Numbered from the stretch's first letter, positions 8,577-16,214 are shown. The stretch is 44,437 nt of DNA from an uncultured Collinsella sp. (GCA_900540875.1 UQHT01000025.1:1-44437); one strand, 5' to 3'. Numbers and translations: made by a program. The notes: generated by a model not told the origin, from the sequence alone.

Positions 8577-8613
8577 TATAGCGCTATAAAATAATTAAGA
8601 AAGCGCTATAAAA
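8577..8613. promoter_or_regulatory. paired AGCGCTATA operator-like repeats upstream of the fructokinase
   Basis: A 12-bp palindrome, TATAGCGCTATA (8577-8588), and a second copy, AAGCGCTATAAAA (8601-8613), place two AGCGCT cores 22 bp apart, about two helical turns. They lie in the AT-rich promoter region of the minus-strand ROK gene. Symmetric words with a central CG are typical of LacI-family operators, so sugar-responsive repression is plausible. No LacI-type gene lies next to it in this window. Confidence 0.55.
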
Positions 8614-8650
8614 AGAAACCTCGCAACGTTACGGACGGTGCGAGGTTTCT
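8610..8650 (-). terminator. terminator of the aminotransferase gene
   Basis: A perfect 12-bp stem (8614-8625 with 8639-8650, AGAAACCTCGCA and its complement) is followed on the minus strand by a T-rich run (8610-8614). It lies 28 bp after the aminotransferase stop and next to the fructokinase operators. Confidence 0.85.
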
Positions 8651-8677
8651 ATGCTTGCCTTAACTGCCGGGTCGTTC

Positions 8678-9859
8678 TTACCCGCGCGGCTTGATTTTAT
8701 CACGCAGCGACTTGAGGTTCTCCAGCGCCGCGTTGAGCGTCTCGTCACGCTTGGCAAAGTGGAAACGAATCAGATGGTTGACGGGCTCGCGGAAGAAGCT
8801 CGATCCGGGGACAGCGCCCACGCCCACCTTAGACGCGAGGTCCTCACAGAAGTCAAGGTCGCTGTCATAGCCAAACTCCGAGATATCCATCATCACGTAG
8901 TAGGCGCCCTGCGGCACGTTATGCTCAAGACCGATGCTGTCGAGTCCCTGGCAGAACAGGTCGCGCTTGGCGGTATAGAGGTCAAGGACCTCATCGTAAT
9001 AGCTGTCGTCGAAGTTGAGGGCGGTGACGACGGCTTCCTGCAGGGGAGCGGCGGCACCCACGGTGAGGAAGTCGTGGACCTTCTTGATGCGCTCGGTGAT
9101 CTGGGCTGGGGCAATGGTGTAGCCCAGACGCCAGCCGGTGATGGAGTAGGTCTTAGACAGTGAGCTGCAGCTGATGGTGCGCTCAAACATGCCGGGCAGC
9201 GTGGCCATGTACACGTGCTCGTGGGGCGCGTAGACGATGTGCTCGTAGACTTCGTCGGTGATGCAGTAGGCGTCGTACTTTTTGCAGAGGTCGGCGATAA
9301 AGGTGAGCTCCTCGCGGGTAAAGACCTTGCCGCAGGGGTTGGACGGGTTGCACAGGACGATTGCTTTGGGATCGTTGTCGCGGAAGGCCGCCTCGAGGAC
9401 TTCACGGTCGAAGTCATAGGTGGGCGGGTTGAGCGGCACATAGATGGGCGCAGCCCCCGAGAGAATGGTGTCAGCGCCGTAGTTCTCGTAGAACGGCGAG
9501 AAGATTACGACCTTGTCGCCGGGGTTCGTGACCGTCATCATGGCGGCCATCATGGCCTCGGTGGAGCCGCAGGTGACTACGATGTTCTGGTTGGGGTCAA
9601 CCGGCATGCCCATAAAATGCTCCTGCTTGGCGGCAAGCGCCTCACGCATGGCCTGGGAGCCCCAGGTGATGGAGTACTGGTGGTAAAGCGGCTTGGGGTC
9701 GGTGGCGATGGTGCATAGGCTATCGAGCAGCTGCGCCGGGGGATCGAAGTCGGGGAAGCCCTGCGACAGGTTGACGGCGCCGTACGTATTGGAGATGCGC
9801 GTCATGCGACGGATGACGGAATCGGTAAATAATGCCGTGCGGTTGGAGAGTTCTTTCAT
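8678..9859 (-). CDS. PLP-dependent class I/II aminotransferase
   Basis: A cytoplasmic fold-type I PLP enzyme that transfers an amino group between an amino acid and a 2-oxo acid. The 393-residue product shows the aspartate-aminotransferase-like pattern: NPSNPCGK at 171-178 (Asn174 near the cofactor ring), TDEVYEH around 201-207 (Asp202 to the pyridine N), Schiff-base Lys236 in SLSKTYSITGWRLGY, and a C-terminal Arg in LIRFHFA for the substrate carboxylate. N-terminal NLSQGFPDFDPP is typical of the MalY/PatA/AspC-like branch annotated as amino acid aminotransferases. Exact substrate is not decidable. The ATG has AAAGGA about 7 bp upstream on the minus strand. It is monocistronic, with its own terminator. 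Confidence 0.92.
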   Translation of the reverse strand: MKELSNRTALFTDSVIRRMTRISNTYGAVNLSQGFPDFDPPAQLLDSLCTIATDPKPLYHQYSITWGSQAMREALAAKQEHFMGMPVDPNQNIVVTCGSTEAMMAAMMTVTNPGDKVVIFSPFYENYGADTILSGAAPIYVPLNPPTYDFDREVLEAAFRDNDPKAIVLCNPSNPCGKVFTREELTFIADLCKKYDAYCITDEVYEHIVYAPHEHVYMATLPGMFERTISCSSLSKTYSITGWRLGYTIAPAQITERIKKVHDFLTVGAAAPLQEAVVTALNFDDSYYDEVLDLYTAKRDLFCQGLDSIGLEHNVPQGAYYVMMDISEFGYDSDLDFCEDLASKVGVGAVPGSSFFREPVNHLIRFHFAKRDETLNAALENLKSLRDKIKPRG

Positions 9860-9969
9860 GCCGGTCCTTTCGAGGATTTGCAGTGGAGCAAGTTTACTCC
9901 TATGAAACCGGCGGGATTTGCTTGAAATGGTCTCGAAAAACTCTTTTCAAAATTCTTGAAAATTGGGGC

Positions 9970-9998
9970 TTGCATCGCGTGGCGTTCCTTGCAATAAT
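9970..9998 (+). promoter_or_regulatory. predicted promoter of the tRNA pair
   Basis: TTGCAT (9970-9975) and AATAAT (9993-9998), 17 bp apart, would start transcription about 20 bp before tRNA-His. An overlapping TAATAG gives a 19-bp spacer as an alternative. Confidence 0.6.
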
Positions 9999-10024
9999 AG
10001 TCGAGCGCGAAGCGCACAGGACAC

Positions 10025-10102
10025 GGTGGGTGTAGCTCAGTTGGCTAGAGCGACGGGTTGTGGTCCCGTAGGTCGAGGGTTCGAGTCCCTTTACCCACCC
10101 CA
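10025..10102 (+). tRNA. tRNA-His (GTG)
   Basis: A full cloverleaf can be folded. The acceptor GTGGGTG (10026-10032) pairs with TACCCAC, and the extra G-1 at 10025 pairs with C73, the identity mark of tRNA-His. The anticodon loop TTGTGGT gives GTG, and the T-loop is TTCGAGT. The 3' CCA is encoded (10100-10102). Confidence 0.97.
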
Positions 10103-10124
10103 GTTCTTGCTTCGTGTTGATATC

Positions 10125-10200
10125 GGGTCGTTAGCTCAGTTGGTAGAGCAGGGGACTCTTAATCCCAAGGTCCAGGGTTCGACCCCCTGACGGCCCACCA
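10125..10200 (+). tRNA. tRNA-Lys (CTT)
   Basis: A 76-nt cloverleaf: acceptor GGGTCGT with ACGGCCC (one G-U), D-arm GCTCAGTTGGTAGAGC, anticodon loop CTCTTAA giving CTT, T-arm CAGGG/CCCTG around TTCGACC, and encoded CCA. Its 3' end is duplicated downstream (10357-10379). Confidence 0.97.
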
Positions 10201-10203
10201 AAG
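10181..10203 (+). repeat. att-like direct repeat, copy 1 (3' end of tRNA-Lys)
   Basis: The last 20 bases of tRNA-Lys plus AAG make a 23-bp word that recurs without a mismatch at 10357-10379. The 3' end of a tRNA gene is the usual attachment site of tyrosine-recombinase elements. Confidence 0.75.
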
Positions 10204-10210
10204 CATTTTT

Positions 10211-10240
10211 AAGCGACTGGCTTCGGCTGGTCGCTTTTTT
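10211..10240 (+). terminator. terminator of the tRNA operon
   Basis: GCGACTGGC-TTCG-GCTGGTCGC forms a tight hairpin with a stable UUCG tetraloop, followed by six T residues (10235-10240), 10 bp after tRNA-Lys. Confidence 0.95.
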
Positions 10241-10356
10241 GTTGACCTCGCATGGGGTCGAACCCGAAAGGGCGCGTAGCTGAGGAAATGCGTAAGCATT
10301 TACCAGCGCAGCGCGCAAGGCGCGAAGCGCCGCAGCGGACGCCTGCGCAGCAGGCT

Positions 10357-10379
10357 GACCCCCTGACGGCCCACCAAAG
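10357..10379 (+). repeat. att-like direct repeat, copy 2
   Basis: A perfect 23-bp copy of the tRNA-Lys 3' end, including CCA, 176 bp from the first. Between the copies are the tRNA terminator, an inverted 12-bp T-arm word (GGGGTCGAACCC, 10254-10265) and a GC-rich stretch with small hairpins (AAATGC/GCATTT near 10287-10302, and GCGC-rich words), but no gene. The DinD-like gene starts just beyond. No integrase gene is present in the window. Confidence 0.75.
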
Positions 10380-10392
10380 TAACCCGGAATAT

Positions 10393-11253
10393 TTACAAAT
10401 CGAGTCTACCCTGTGGATCGGTAAAGCCGTCTGTACCCTCCTTGAGTTTCTTCTCGTCTGCCTTCACGCGACGCTCGAGCTTCTTTGTGTCCTCGGCAGG
10501 TGGTAGATTTTCGGGGACAATTCCGCGGTCGATGAGGCTGCCACGCACGCTTGTGTTGTTCTCGACGTGCTCTTGCTTGATCTGGTCCAGACCGTACAGG
10601 TCGTGTTCCTCGGCGTTGAAGGCCGTCATCGAGTTCGTAAGGTCCTTTGCTTTGATGAGGACATCGGCTAACCTGTCCGCCAATGCCGCGCTCTTGGGTA
10701 CGCCGAGCTGCTGCTTCATTTCCGCCGTGCTTCTGCCGCCGAATAATGCTTCATCGCCCTTCGACTTGATGATCGCGAATCCTTTCGAGTCCACGCCGCG
10801 TTTGAACGCAATACCCGAGAGCTGTTTCTCTGAATCGGATAGCGAGTGGCGCGCCTGCAAACGCTGAATCTCTGCGAAGCGCTGCTCTATGAGCTCTTGG
10901 CGGCGCGTCTGCACGGCAAAGTATGCCTGGGCGAGCGCGATTTCGGGCTTGTTTGGGTCTCCGTTTTGGGCGATTAAATAGCATGCGTAGCGTGTCAGCT
11001 TGTAGTCTTTTACGGCTCGTTTGGCGATGCCGGCATCTACCATTTTGCTGGCCTCAGCAAAATGGGCGGCAACAGGCATTTTATTGGTGTCACACGATGC
11101 CATGGATCTCTTAACCGCAGTCTCAAAATTCCGCCATTGGGTGTATCCGAGGGGCTCCATTAAATCGCGTGCGAGCCAATACTCAACGCCGTCTTCTACA
11201 TGGGCGTAGCTGTCAAGTTTGACACGCCACTTCTCGATATCTCTACTGTCCAT
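10393..11253 (-). CDS. dinD: DinD-like DNA-damage-inducible protein (BRO-N domain)
   Basis: The 286-residue product resembles DinD: an N-terminal BRO-N/antirepressor-like domain with EYWLARDLMEPLGYTQWRNFETAVKRS at about 25-51, a middle region with AKRAVKDYKLTRYACYLIAQNGDP at about 77-100 and a long helical arm (QTRRQELIEQRFAEIQRLQARHSLS), then a GFAIIKSKGDEALFGG segment at about 157-172 and a charged C-terminus. E. coli DinD is LexA-controlled and interferes with RecA filaments; this role is inferred by family only. No GAAC-N4-GTTC type LexA box is visible upstream. Its place directly beyond the duplicated tRNA end suggests arrival on an integrative element. No obvious terminator lies between its stop and the repeat. 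Confidence 0.85.
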   Translation of the reverse strand: MDSRDIEKWRVKLDSYAHVEDGVEYWLARDLMEPLGYTQWRNFETAVKRSMASCDTNKMPVAAHFAEASKMVDAGIAKRAVKDYKLTRYACYLIAQNGDPNKPEIALAQAYFAVQTRRQELIEQRFAEIQRLQARHSLSDSEKQLSGIAFKRGVDSKGFAIIKSKGDEALFGGRSTAEMKQQLGVPKSAALADRLADVLIKAKDLTNSMTAFNAEEHDLYGLDQIKQEHVENNTSVRGSLIDRGIVPENLPPAEDTKKLERRVKADEKKLKEGTDGFTDPQGRLDL

Positions 11254-11335
11254 ATCTCCCCCTCGCTGATCTATTGTCTATGCGGGCTTTGCCCGCTCTG
11301 TATTCGGAATAAGGATACGCTGCCGTGCGGACACG

Positions 11336-11373
11336 TATGGGCCCCGTGCCACTTCGAGTTCACGGGGCCCATA
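11336..11373. terminator. strong hairpin between the flavoprotein and dinD-like genes
   Basis: A perfect 13-bp stem, TATGGGCCCCGTG with its complement (11336-11348 / 11361-11373), has a 12-nt loop. Neither side has a clear T-run, so it may act as a weak or Rho-assisted terminator of the minus-strand flavoprotein gene. A second small hairpin, GCGGGC-TTT-GCCCGC, lies at 11282-11296. Confidence 0.5.
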
Positions 11374-11414
11374 GATATCGATTAGTTGTGTTCTGCTTTA
11401 GATAGGTGTCCAGT

Positions 11415-12941
11415 TTAGTCTGCTCGATAATGGGAACCGAGACTTTCGGTTCGGTTGCGCATGGCTTTGACCATTTCCTGTGCTAGCTGAATCTGCGATT
11501 CCAAGCGGGCAAGGGCTGCGACTTGGCTGTCATGAGCGTTTCGCATGCTCAGAGTCGTTGCTTCCGCCTTCAGGCTCTCAATCTCCTGCAGCGCTGTGTA
11601 GAGGCCCGTCTCGGTGCGGTTGATCATGCAATATGTGCTCATCGTGTGCTTGAGGCTGCAAGTCAGGCGTTCTGCGTCTGTCCTGACAAGGCCGCGCTGG
11701 GGGAGCGCAGCATCCCTTGGGGCAGCCACTTTGAGAGTATTCAATGCCTTCCGAGCTGCCGATGCGCCCGCGATGCGCCCAAATACGATGCCGTTGGCGC
11801 TCGACAGGCCTCCGATGCGATCGGCGCCGTGCATGCCGCCTGTCGCCTCGCCGCAGGCATAGAGGCCTTCAACGCCCGTGTACGCAGTCTTGTCGATTTT
11901 GATGCCGCCATTGGCAGCATGGGCATACATCGCCACACGCATCTCGTCGCTCGGTGCGATGCCGTGCTCGTCTTGCAGCCAGGTGGCAAAGGTCTGCACA
12001 AACTCGGGGACGTCCTCGCGGGGGAAGTCGTAGTGGAGCGCCAGGCCTTCGGCGCCTGCTTGATCGATGGCAAGATCGATGGCGCGGGAAGCTAGGCGCG
12101 AAGTGAAGGGACCATATCCGGAGCGTTGCTCAAGCAGATCGTCCAGCATGTCGTCGGCGATATCGACCGGCTGGTCTACATGTGCGTAACGCCAGGTCTT
12201 TTCGTTAAAGACAAGGTTTCGCTTAGGCTCGATGAAGCCGGGCATCATCTGCATGAACTCTATATTAGTAAGGGACGCACCGTGCGCCAGCGCGATTCCC
12301 TGTGATGAGCTGAGTACGTCGGCGGAAGTGAGGCTGCGCTCGAATAGGCCGCCCGTGCCGCCCGCAGCGATGATAATGGCCTTGGCTGCAATAGGCACGA
12401 GATGCTCGCTTGCGCGGTCGTAGAGTACGGCGCCGGTAATCTTCCCGGTTGTGTCCTCAACAAGGTCTATAAGCTCGTGGCGGGGGAGCAGGCGAATGCT
12501 GAGGGACTCGATCTGGGCCATACACGCGTCCTCAAGGGGCTTGCGGGTGAGGCCGCGCCACATGCGCGTCTTGTGGTCAAAGCAGGGGATAAACTGCTTT
12601 TGCTGAGCGCTCTCAGCACTTTGCGGACGCTGAAGCTCAACGCCCAGGTCTTGCTCGAGCCATTCAATTGCCTGGGGAATGCCGTGGACAAACGTCTGGA
12701 CAAGCTCGGGGTCGGCGACGCCGCCACCAACGGTCTGGATGGTATCGATGAGGTCTTGTTCGTCGTCTTCGTTAACGGGTCCGATAAGCCCCAGGCCCCA
12801 GGTTCCGGGGAAGAAGCTCGATCCACTCATAGTCTTGCCGGCGCTTGCCACAGCGACGGTTGCGCCCGTGCGTGCCGCTTCGATGGCGGCGCAAAGGCCC
12901 GCAATGCCAGATCCAATTACCAGTACATCAGTCGATTCCAT
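11415..12941 (-). CDS. FAD-dependent oxidoreductase of the fumarate reductase/L-aspartate oxidase family
   Basis: A cytoplasmic flavoprotein of 508 residues. The N-terminal dinucleotide fold is clear (VLVIGSGIAGLCAAIEAARTG at about 6-26), followed by the family's GSSFFPGTWG stretch and a second FAD motif, KAIIIAAGGTGGLFE. The C-terminal FAD contact GVEGLYACGEATGGMHGADRIGGLSSANGIVFGRIAG region is closer to soluble fumarate reductases and FAD-binding_2 proteins than to NadB. The capping-domain His-Cys-Gly-Gly type motif of NadB/SdhA is replaced by AHAANGGIKID, so the substrate is uncertain. No signal peptide or heme motif is present. I start at ATG 12941 with AAAGGAA upstream; a longer frame to 12998 lacks a ribosome site. 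The gene stands alone. Confidence 0.85.
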   Translation of the reverse strand: MESTDVLVIGSGIAGLCAAIEAARTGATVAVASAGKTMSGSSFFPGTWGLGLIGPVNEDDEQDLIDTIQTVGGGVADPELVQTFVHGIPQAIEWLEQDLGVELQRPQSAESAQQKQFIPCFDHKTRMWRGLTRKPLEDACMAQIESLSIRLLPRHELIDLVEDTTGKITGAVLYDRASEHLVPIAAKAIIIAAGGTGGLFERSLTSADVLSSSQGIALAHGASLTNIEFMQMMPGFIEPKRNLVFNEKTWRYAHVDQPVDIADDMLDDLLEQRSGYGPFTSRLASRAIDLAIDQAGAEGLALHYDFPREDVPEFVQTFATWLQDEHGIAPSDEMRVAMYAHAANGGIKIDKTAYTGVEGLYACGEATGGMHGADRIGGLSSANGIVFGRIAGASAARKALNTLKVAAPRDAALPQRGLVRTDAERLTCSLKHTMSTYCMINRTETGLYTALQEIESLKAEATTLSMRNAHDSQVAALARLESQIQLAQEMVKAMRNRTESLGSHYRAD

Positions 12942-13129
12942 CGGATTCCTTTCTCGTCCGGCGCATTGTCGCATGGGTGATCGGCAATGGGGCCGCAAAG
13001 ACTCGGCAAATCGGTAAAGGGCACATATGGCAGGTGGGCGTCATGGACGTTCTGACGCTCCGTCTCATCACATCTCGTATTTCGCCCCAACTGATATATC
13101 GGCATTAGCTGCCCTGCGACAGCGTAAAC

Positions 13130-13162
13130 AAAAAGAGCCGCTACCCCGAAAGGTAGCGGCTC
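13130..13162 (-). terminator. terminator of the NifU-like/GGGtGRT operon
   Basis: A perfect 11-bp stem (13135-13145 with 13152-13162, GAGCCGCTACC) is followed on the minus strand by TTTTTG. It lies 36 bp after the GGGtGRT stop. Confidence 0.93.
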
Positions 13163-13197
13163 CAAAGCTCAACTATGTGAGCATCGCGCGGGCGCGA

Positions 13198-14202
13198 CTA
13201 GGCCTTGAGGGCCTCCTCGACGGCGACAGCGCAGGCGACGGTGGCACCGACCATGGGGTTATTGCCCATGCCGATGAGACCCATCATGTCGACGTGCGCA
13301 GGCACGGAGGAAGAACCGGCGAACTGGGCGTCGGAGTGCATGCGGCCCATGGTGTCGGTCATGCCGTAAGAGGCAGGGCCGGCGCCCATGTTGTCCGGGT
13401 GCAGGGTACGGCCAGTGCCGCCACCAGAAGCGACGGAGAAGTACTTCTTGCCAGCCTCGAGGCGCTCCTTCTTGTAGGTGCCAGCGACGGGGTGCTGGAA
13501 GCGCGTGGGGTTGGTGGAGTTACCGGTGATCGAGATGTCGACGTTCTCGTGCCACATGATGGCAACGCCCTCGCGGACGTCATCGGAACCGTAGCAGTTA
13601 ACGGCAGCGCGGGGACCATCGGAGTAGGGGATGGTCTCGACGACCTTGAGCTCGCCCGTGTAGTAGTCGAACTGGGTCTTCACGTAGGTGAAGCCGTTGA
13701 TGCGGGCGATGATCTGAGCGGCGTCCTTGCCCAGACCGTTGAGGATGACGCGCAGCGGCTTCTTGCGAGCCTTGTTGGCGTTCAGAGCCAGGCCGATAGC
13801 GCCCTCAGCGGCAGCGAAGGACTCGTGGCCAGCCAGGAAGGCGAAGCACTCGGTGTCGTCGGAGAGCAGCATAGCGCCCAGGTTGCCGTGGCCCAGACCG
13901 ACCTTGCGGTCCTCGGCGACGGAGCCGGGAACGGTGAAGGCCTGGATGCCCTCGCCGATGATGGCGGCAGCCTCAGAAGCGGTCTTGGCGCCACGCTTGA
14001 CAGCGAGAGCGCAACCGAGGGTGTAGGCCCACTCGGCGTTCTGGAAGGCGATGGACTGGGTGTTGTTGACGATCTCACGCGGGTTGAAGCCCTTGTCGGT
14101 GCAGATCTGCAGAGCTTCCTCGAGGGAGGCGATGCCGTTGTCGGCGAGGCACTTGTTGATCTTGTCAGCGCGGCGCTCGTAACCTTCGAACGTAACAGTC
14201 AT
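13198..14202 (-). CDS. GGGtGRT protein
   Basis: The 334-residue product carries the name-giving GGGTGRT motif at about residues 258-264 (VASGGGTGRTLHPDNMGAGP). It matches the small anaerobe-associated family called GGGtGRT protein. The first half is Ala/Gly-rich with KRGAKTASEAAAIIGEGIQ and LGHGNLGAMLL segments; the C-terminus has GMGNNPMVGATVACAVAVEEA. There is no signal peptide or membrane segment. No biochemical function has been established as far as I know. It follows the NifU-like gene by 18 bp in the same direction, and the pair is commonly found together, which suggests a role in an iron-sulfur or metal-related process. The ATG has AGGGAGGG upstream. Confidence 0.92.
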   Translation of the reverse strand: MTVTFEGYERRADKINKCLADNGIASLEEALQICTDKGFNPREIVNNTQSIAFQNAEWAYTLGCALAVKRGAKTASEAAAIIGEGIQAFTVPGSVAEDRKVGLGHGNLGAMLLSDDTECFAFLAGHESFAAAEGAIGLALNANKARKKPLRVILNGLGKDAAQIIARINGFTYVKTQFDYYTGELKVVETIPYSDGPRAAVNCYGSDDVREGVAIMWHENVDISITGNSTNPTRFQHPVAGTYKKERLEAGKKYFSVASGGGTGRTLHPDNMGAGPASYGMTDTMGRMHSDAQFAGSSSVPAHVDMMGLIGMGNNPMVGATVACAVAVEEALKA

Positions 14203-14220
14203 AGTTATTTCCCTCCCTTT

Positions 14221-14955
14221 CTACTCGTGAACCGGGAACACGCTGGCGACGGAGTGAGTCTCCTCGTCGGTGCGCGGGTCGATGTACTTGGCAGCGTTCT
14301 CCCACTGACCATAGTGGCCCATAGCGCCAGCGATGGCCTCCTCGGGGGTCTTGCCGGCCTTGACGGCGTCGGTGAACTTGCCGAGGTTCAGGAACTCGAA
14401 TGCGATGATCTCGTTCTTGTCGTTGAGAGCCATGCGGGTGACGTAGCCCTGAGCGAGCTCGAGGTAACGAGCGCCCTTGGCCTTGGTGCCGAACATGGTG
14501 CCGACCTGAGAGCGAAGGCCCTTGCCGAGGTCGTCGAGGGAGGCGCCCACGGGCAGGCCGCCCTCGGAGAACGCGGTCTGGCTGCGGCCGTAAACGATCT
14601 GCAGGAAGATCTCGCGCATAGCAACGTTGATGGCGTCGCAGACGAGGTCGGTGTTGAGGGCCTCGAGGATGGTCTTACCGGGAAGGATCTCGGAAGCCAT
14701 GGCGGCAGAGTGGGTCATGCCCGAGCAGCCGATGGTCTCAACGAGGGCCTCCTCGATGATGCCGTCCTTGACGTTCAGCGTGAGCTTGCAGGCGCCCTGC
14801 TGAGGTGCGCACCAACCCACACCGTGCGTAAGACCGGAGATGTCGGAAATCTCCTTAGCCTGGACCCACTTGCCCTCCTCGGGGATGGGTGCGGGGCCGT
14901 GGTATGCACCCTTGGCAACGGGGCACATGTTCTCCACTTCCTGTGAGTACTGCAT
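14221..14955 (-). CDS. NifU/IscU-like iron-sulfur scaffold-type protein paired with GGGtGRT
   Basis: The 244-residue product has a NifU_N-like core: Cys11 in MCPVAKG, WCAPQQGACKLTLNVKDGIIEEALVETIGCSGMTHSA (cysteines near 49, 55 and 77), and a later CDAINVAMREI helix. The pattern of Cys residues and the GIIEEA strand are those of IscU/NifU scaffolds, which build Fe-S clusters and pass them to targets. It is longer than IscU, with a C-terminal half ending in GHYGQWENAAKYIDPRTDEE that belongs to this subfamily. I start at ATG 14955 (GAGAGGAGAGG upstream). An extension to 15039 has no ribosome site. First gene of a two-gene operon with the GGGtGRT gene. This is separate from the suf system 1.3 kb away. 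Confidence 0.88.
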   Translation of the reverse strand: MQYSQEVENMCPVAKGAYHGPAPIPEEGKWVQAKEISDISGLTHGVGWCAPQQGACKLTLNVKDGIIEEALVETIGCSGMTHSAAMASEILPGKTILEALNTDLVCDAINVAMREIFLQIVYGRSQTAFSEGGLPVGASLDDLGKGLRSQVGTMFGTKAKGARYLELAQGYVTRMALNDKNEIIAFEFLNLGKFTDAVKAGKTPEEAIAGAMGHYGQWENAAKYIDPRTDEETHSVASVFPVHE

Positions 14956-15358
14956 GCCTCTCCTCTCTATCGTGTTGGCGTCCCGTCTGGGGGTCGTGGC
15001 TGGCGATTGCCGGGCGACCCTTCGAAAGGGACATGACATGCAGCCCCTATAATACCGCGAAATGCACGGAATATTCGGCGAACGGCTCAGTTTTCGTAGC
15101 GAGAAGTCCGGAAGTTTTAATTGAAACGGTTTAACTCTATATTCTGTGGTCGTGAACTTTTGTAGAGGGGGTTCGTCTTGGGCAAGCTTTTGGTCAGCTC
15201 TTGTAAGCGTTGCAGGGGCTGACCTGTTGCAACGGTGCCGTTCGCCGCCTGTTTATTGCCTTTGGCCGCGCGAATGTATTGTTTTGCGTGAATGTTTTGG
15301 TGGCACGCTTCAATCGTGTTGTATTGGATGGCAAGCAGATCCAGGCGAAGGGAGCGCC
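14956..15358. other. divergent intergenic region between NifU-like and RAYT-like genes
   Basis: No gene is recognised. A TATTAT -10-like word lies on the minus strand near 15046-15051 without a good -35. On the plus strand TATATT (15138-15143) has only a weak TTTTAA 17 bp before it. A 7-bp inverted repeat, GGTCAGC/GCTGACC, at about 15192-15224 surrounds GTTGCA-rich sequence. Confidence 0.4.
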
Positions 15359-16159
15359 ATGCAGCGCGTTTGGAGAACGGTTACCGGCTTTTACCATGTT
15401 TGTGCCCGCGGTACGGGCAAGCAGCTCATCTTTGAGGGCGATGAAGACCGGTGGGAGTTTTTGGAGCTGATGCGCGAGTGCTGCCGCGAGGCGGGCGTGA
15501 CGGTTATCGCCTGGTGCCTTATGGGCAATCACGTGGATCTGGTACTCTCGGATTATGAGGACACGATGAGCGCGGCGATGCAACGACTGCTTTTGACGTA
15601 CGCTCGTCGGTTCAATAAACGCACGGGGCGCACGGGCCATCTGTTCCAGAACCGTTTTGACCGGCGCTCGCTCGATACCGACCGTTATCTAATGGCCGCC
15701 ATTCGCTATGTTCATGCTAATCCGCAGGAGGCGGGTATCGCCCTGATCGAGCGCTATCCGTGGAGCAGCTTTGCCGAGTATCTGCGAGCGTATGACAACG
15801 ATATGACGAGGGGATTTTCGGACCCTTCTTGTGTGCTCGAGCTCTTTGAGTCTGTCAGGGGGTTTCTGGATTATTCTCTGTCAATGCCCGATGGTTCCGA
15901 TCCGGTGATTCATGATATGGATGAGACAGAGTGGGAGCGGCGTGCGTTTGCCGACAAGATGGCGAAGCGCCTGGGTGTGCCGCTCAACAAACTCAAGACC
16001 GTAGCACCCTCGCGGCGAGACGGAATCATTTTCGCCCTGCACGATGGCGGCTACACGGTGCGCGAGATCGAACGGTATACGGGAATCAGCAAGAGTACCG
16101 TCTCTCGTATCGTGCGCGCTTATGCGCGGGTGAATGCTCAGGCTGAGGGCTCGGAATAG
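15359..16159 (+). CDS. Y1/RAYT-type transposase-like protein with altered HUH motif
   Basis: The 266-residue product belongs to the IS200-like Y1 transposase superfamily, in the branch of REP-associated tyrosine transposases. The usual MPNHVHLL segment is MGNHVDLVL here: His58 is kept but the second metal-binding His is Asp60, a change reachable by one base (GAT for CAT). The YARRFNKRTGRTGHLFQNRF segment, and Tyr117 in RYVHANPQEAGI, are conserved. The C-terminal ~70 residues carry a helix-turn-helix (GYTVREIERYTGISKSTVSRIVRAYA) found in long RAYT relatives. No flanking IS ends are visible, so this is a lone chromosomal gene, perhaps domesticated. I start at ATG 15359 behind AAGGGAG; an upstream opening at 15146 adds unrelated residues. 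Confidence 0.85.
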   Translation: MQRVWRTVTGFYHVCARGTGKQLIFEGDEDRWEFLELMRECCREAGVTVIAWCLMGNHVDLVLSDYEDTMSAAMQRLLLTYARRFNKRTGRTGHLFQNRFDRRSLDTDRYLMAAIRYVHANPQEAGIALIERYPWSSFAEYLRAYDNDMTRGFSDPSCVLELFESVRGFLDYSLSMPDGSDPVIHDMDETEWERRAFADKMAKRLGVPLNKLKTVAPSRRDGIIFALHDGGYTVREIERYTGISKSTVSRIVRAYARVNAQAEGSE

Positions 16160-16196
16160 AAAATGGCCGAACCACTCTTGTCAAGCGATTCGGCCA
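16160..16196 (-). terminator. terminator of the suf operon
   Basis: An 8-bp stem, TGGCCGAA with TTCGGCCA (16164-16171 / 16189-16196), is followed on the minus strand by TTTTC. It lies about 30 bp past the sufU stop and just after the RAYT-like stop. Confidence 0.65.
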
Positions 16197-16214
16197 ACAA
16201 AATTCTTAAGATTT

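Noticed and set aside
13027..14946. 639-codon open frame on the plus strand opposite the GGGtGRT/NifU-like pair
   Set aside because: It spans two well-supported minus-strand genes and their terminator; the product is a low-complexity shadow.
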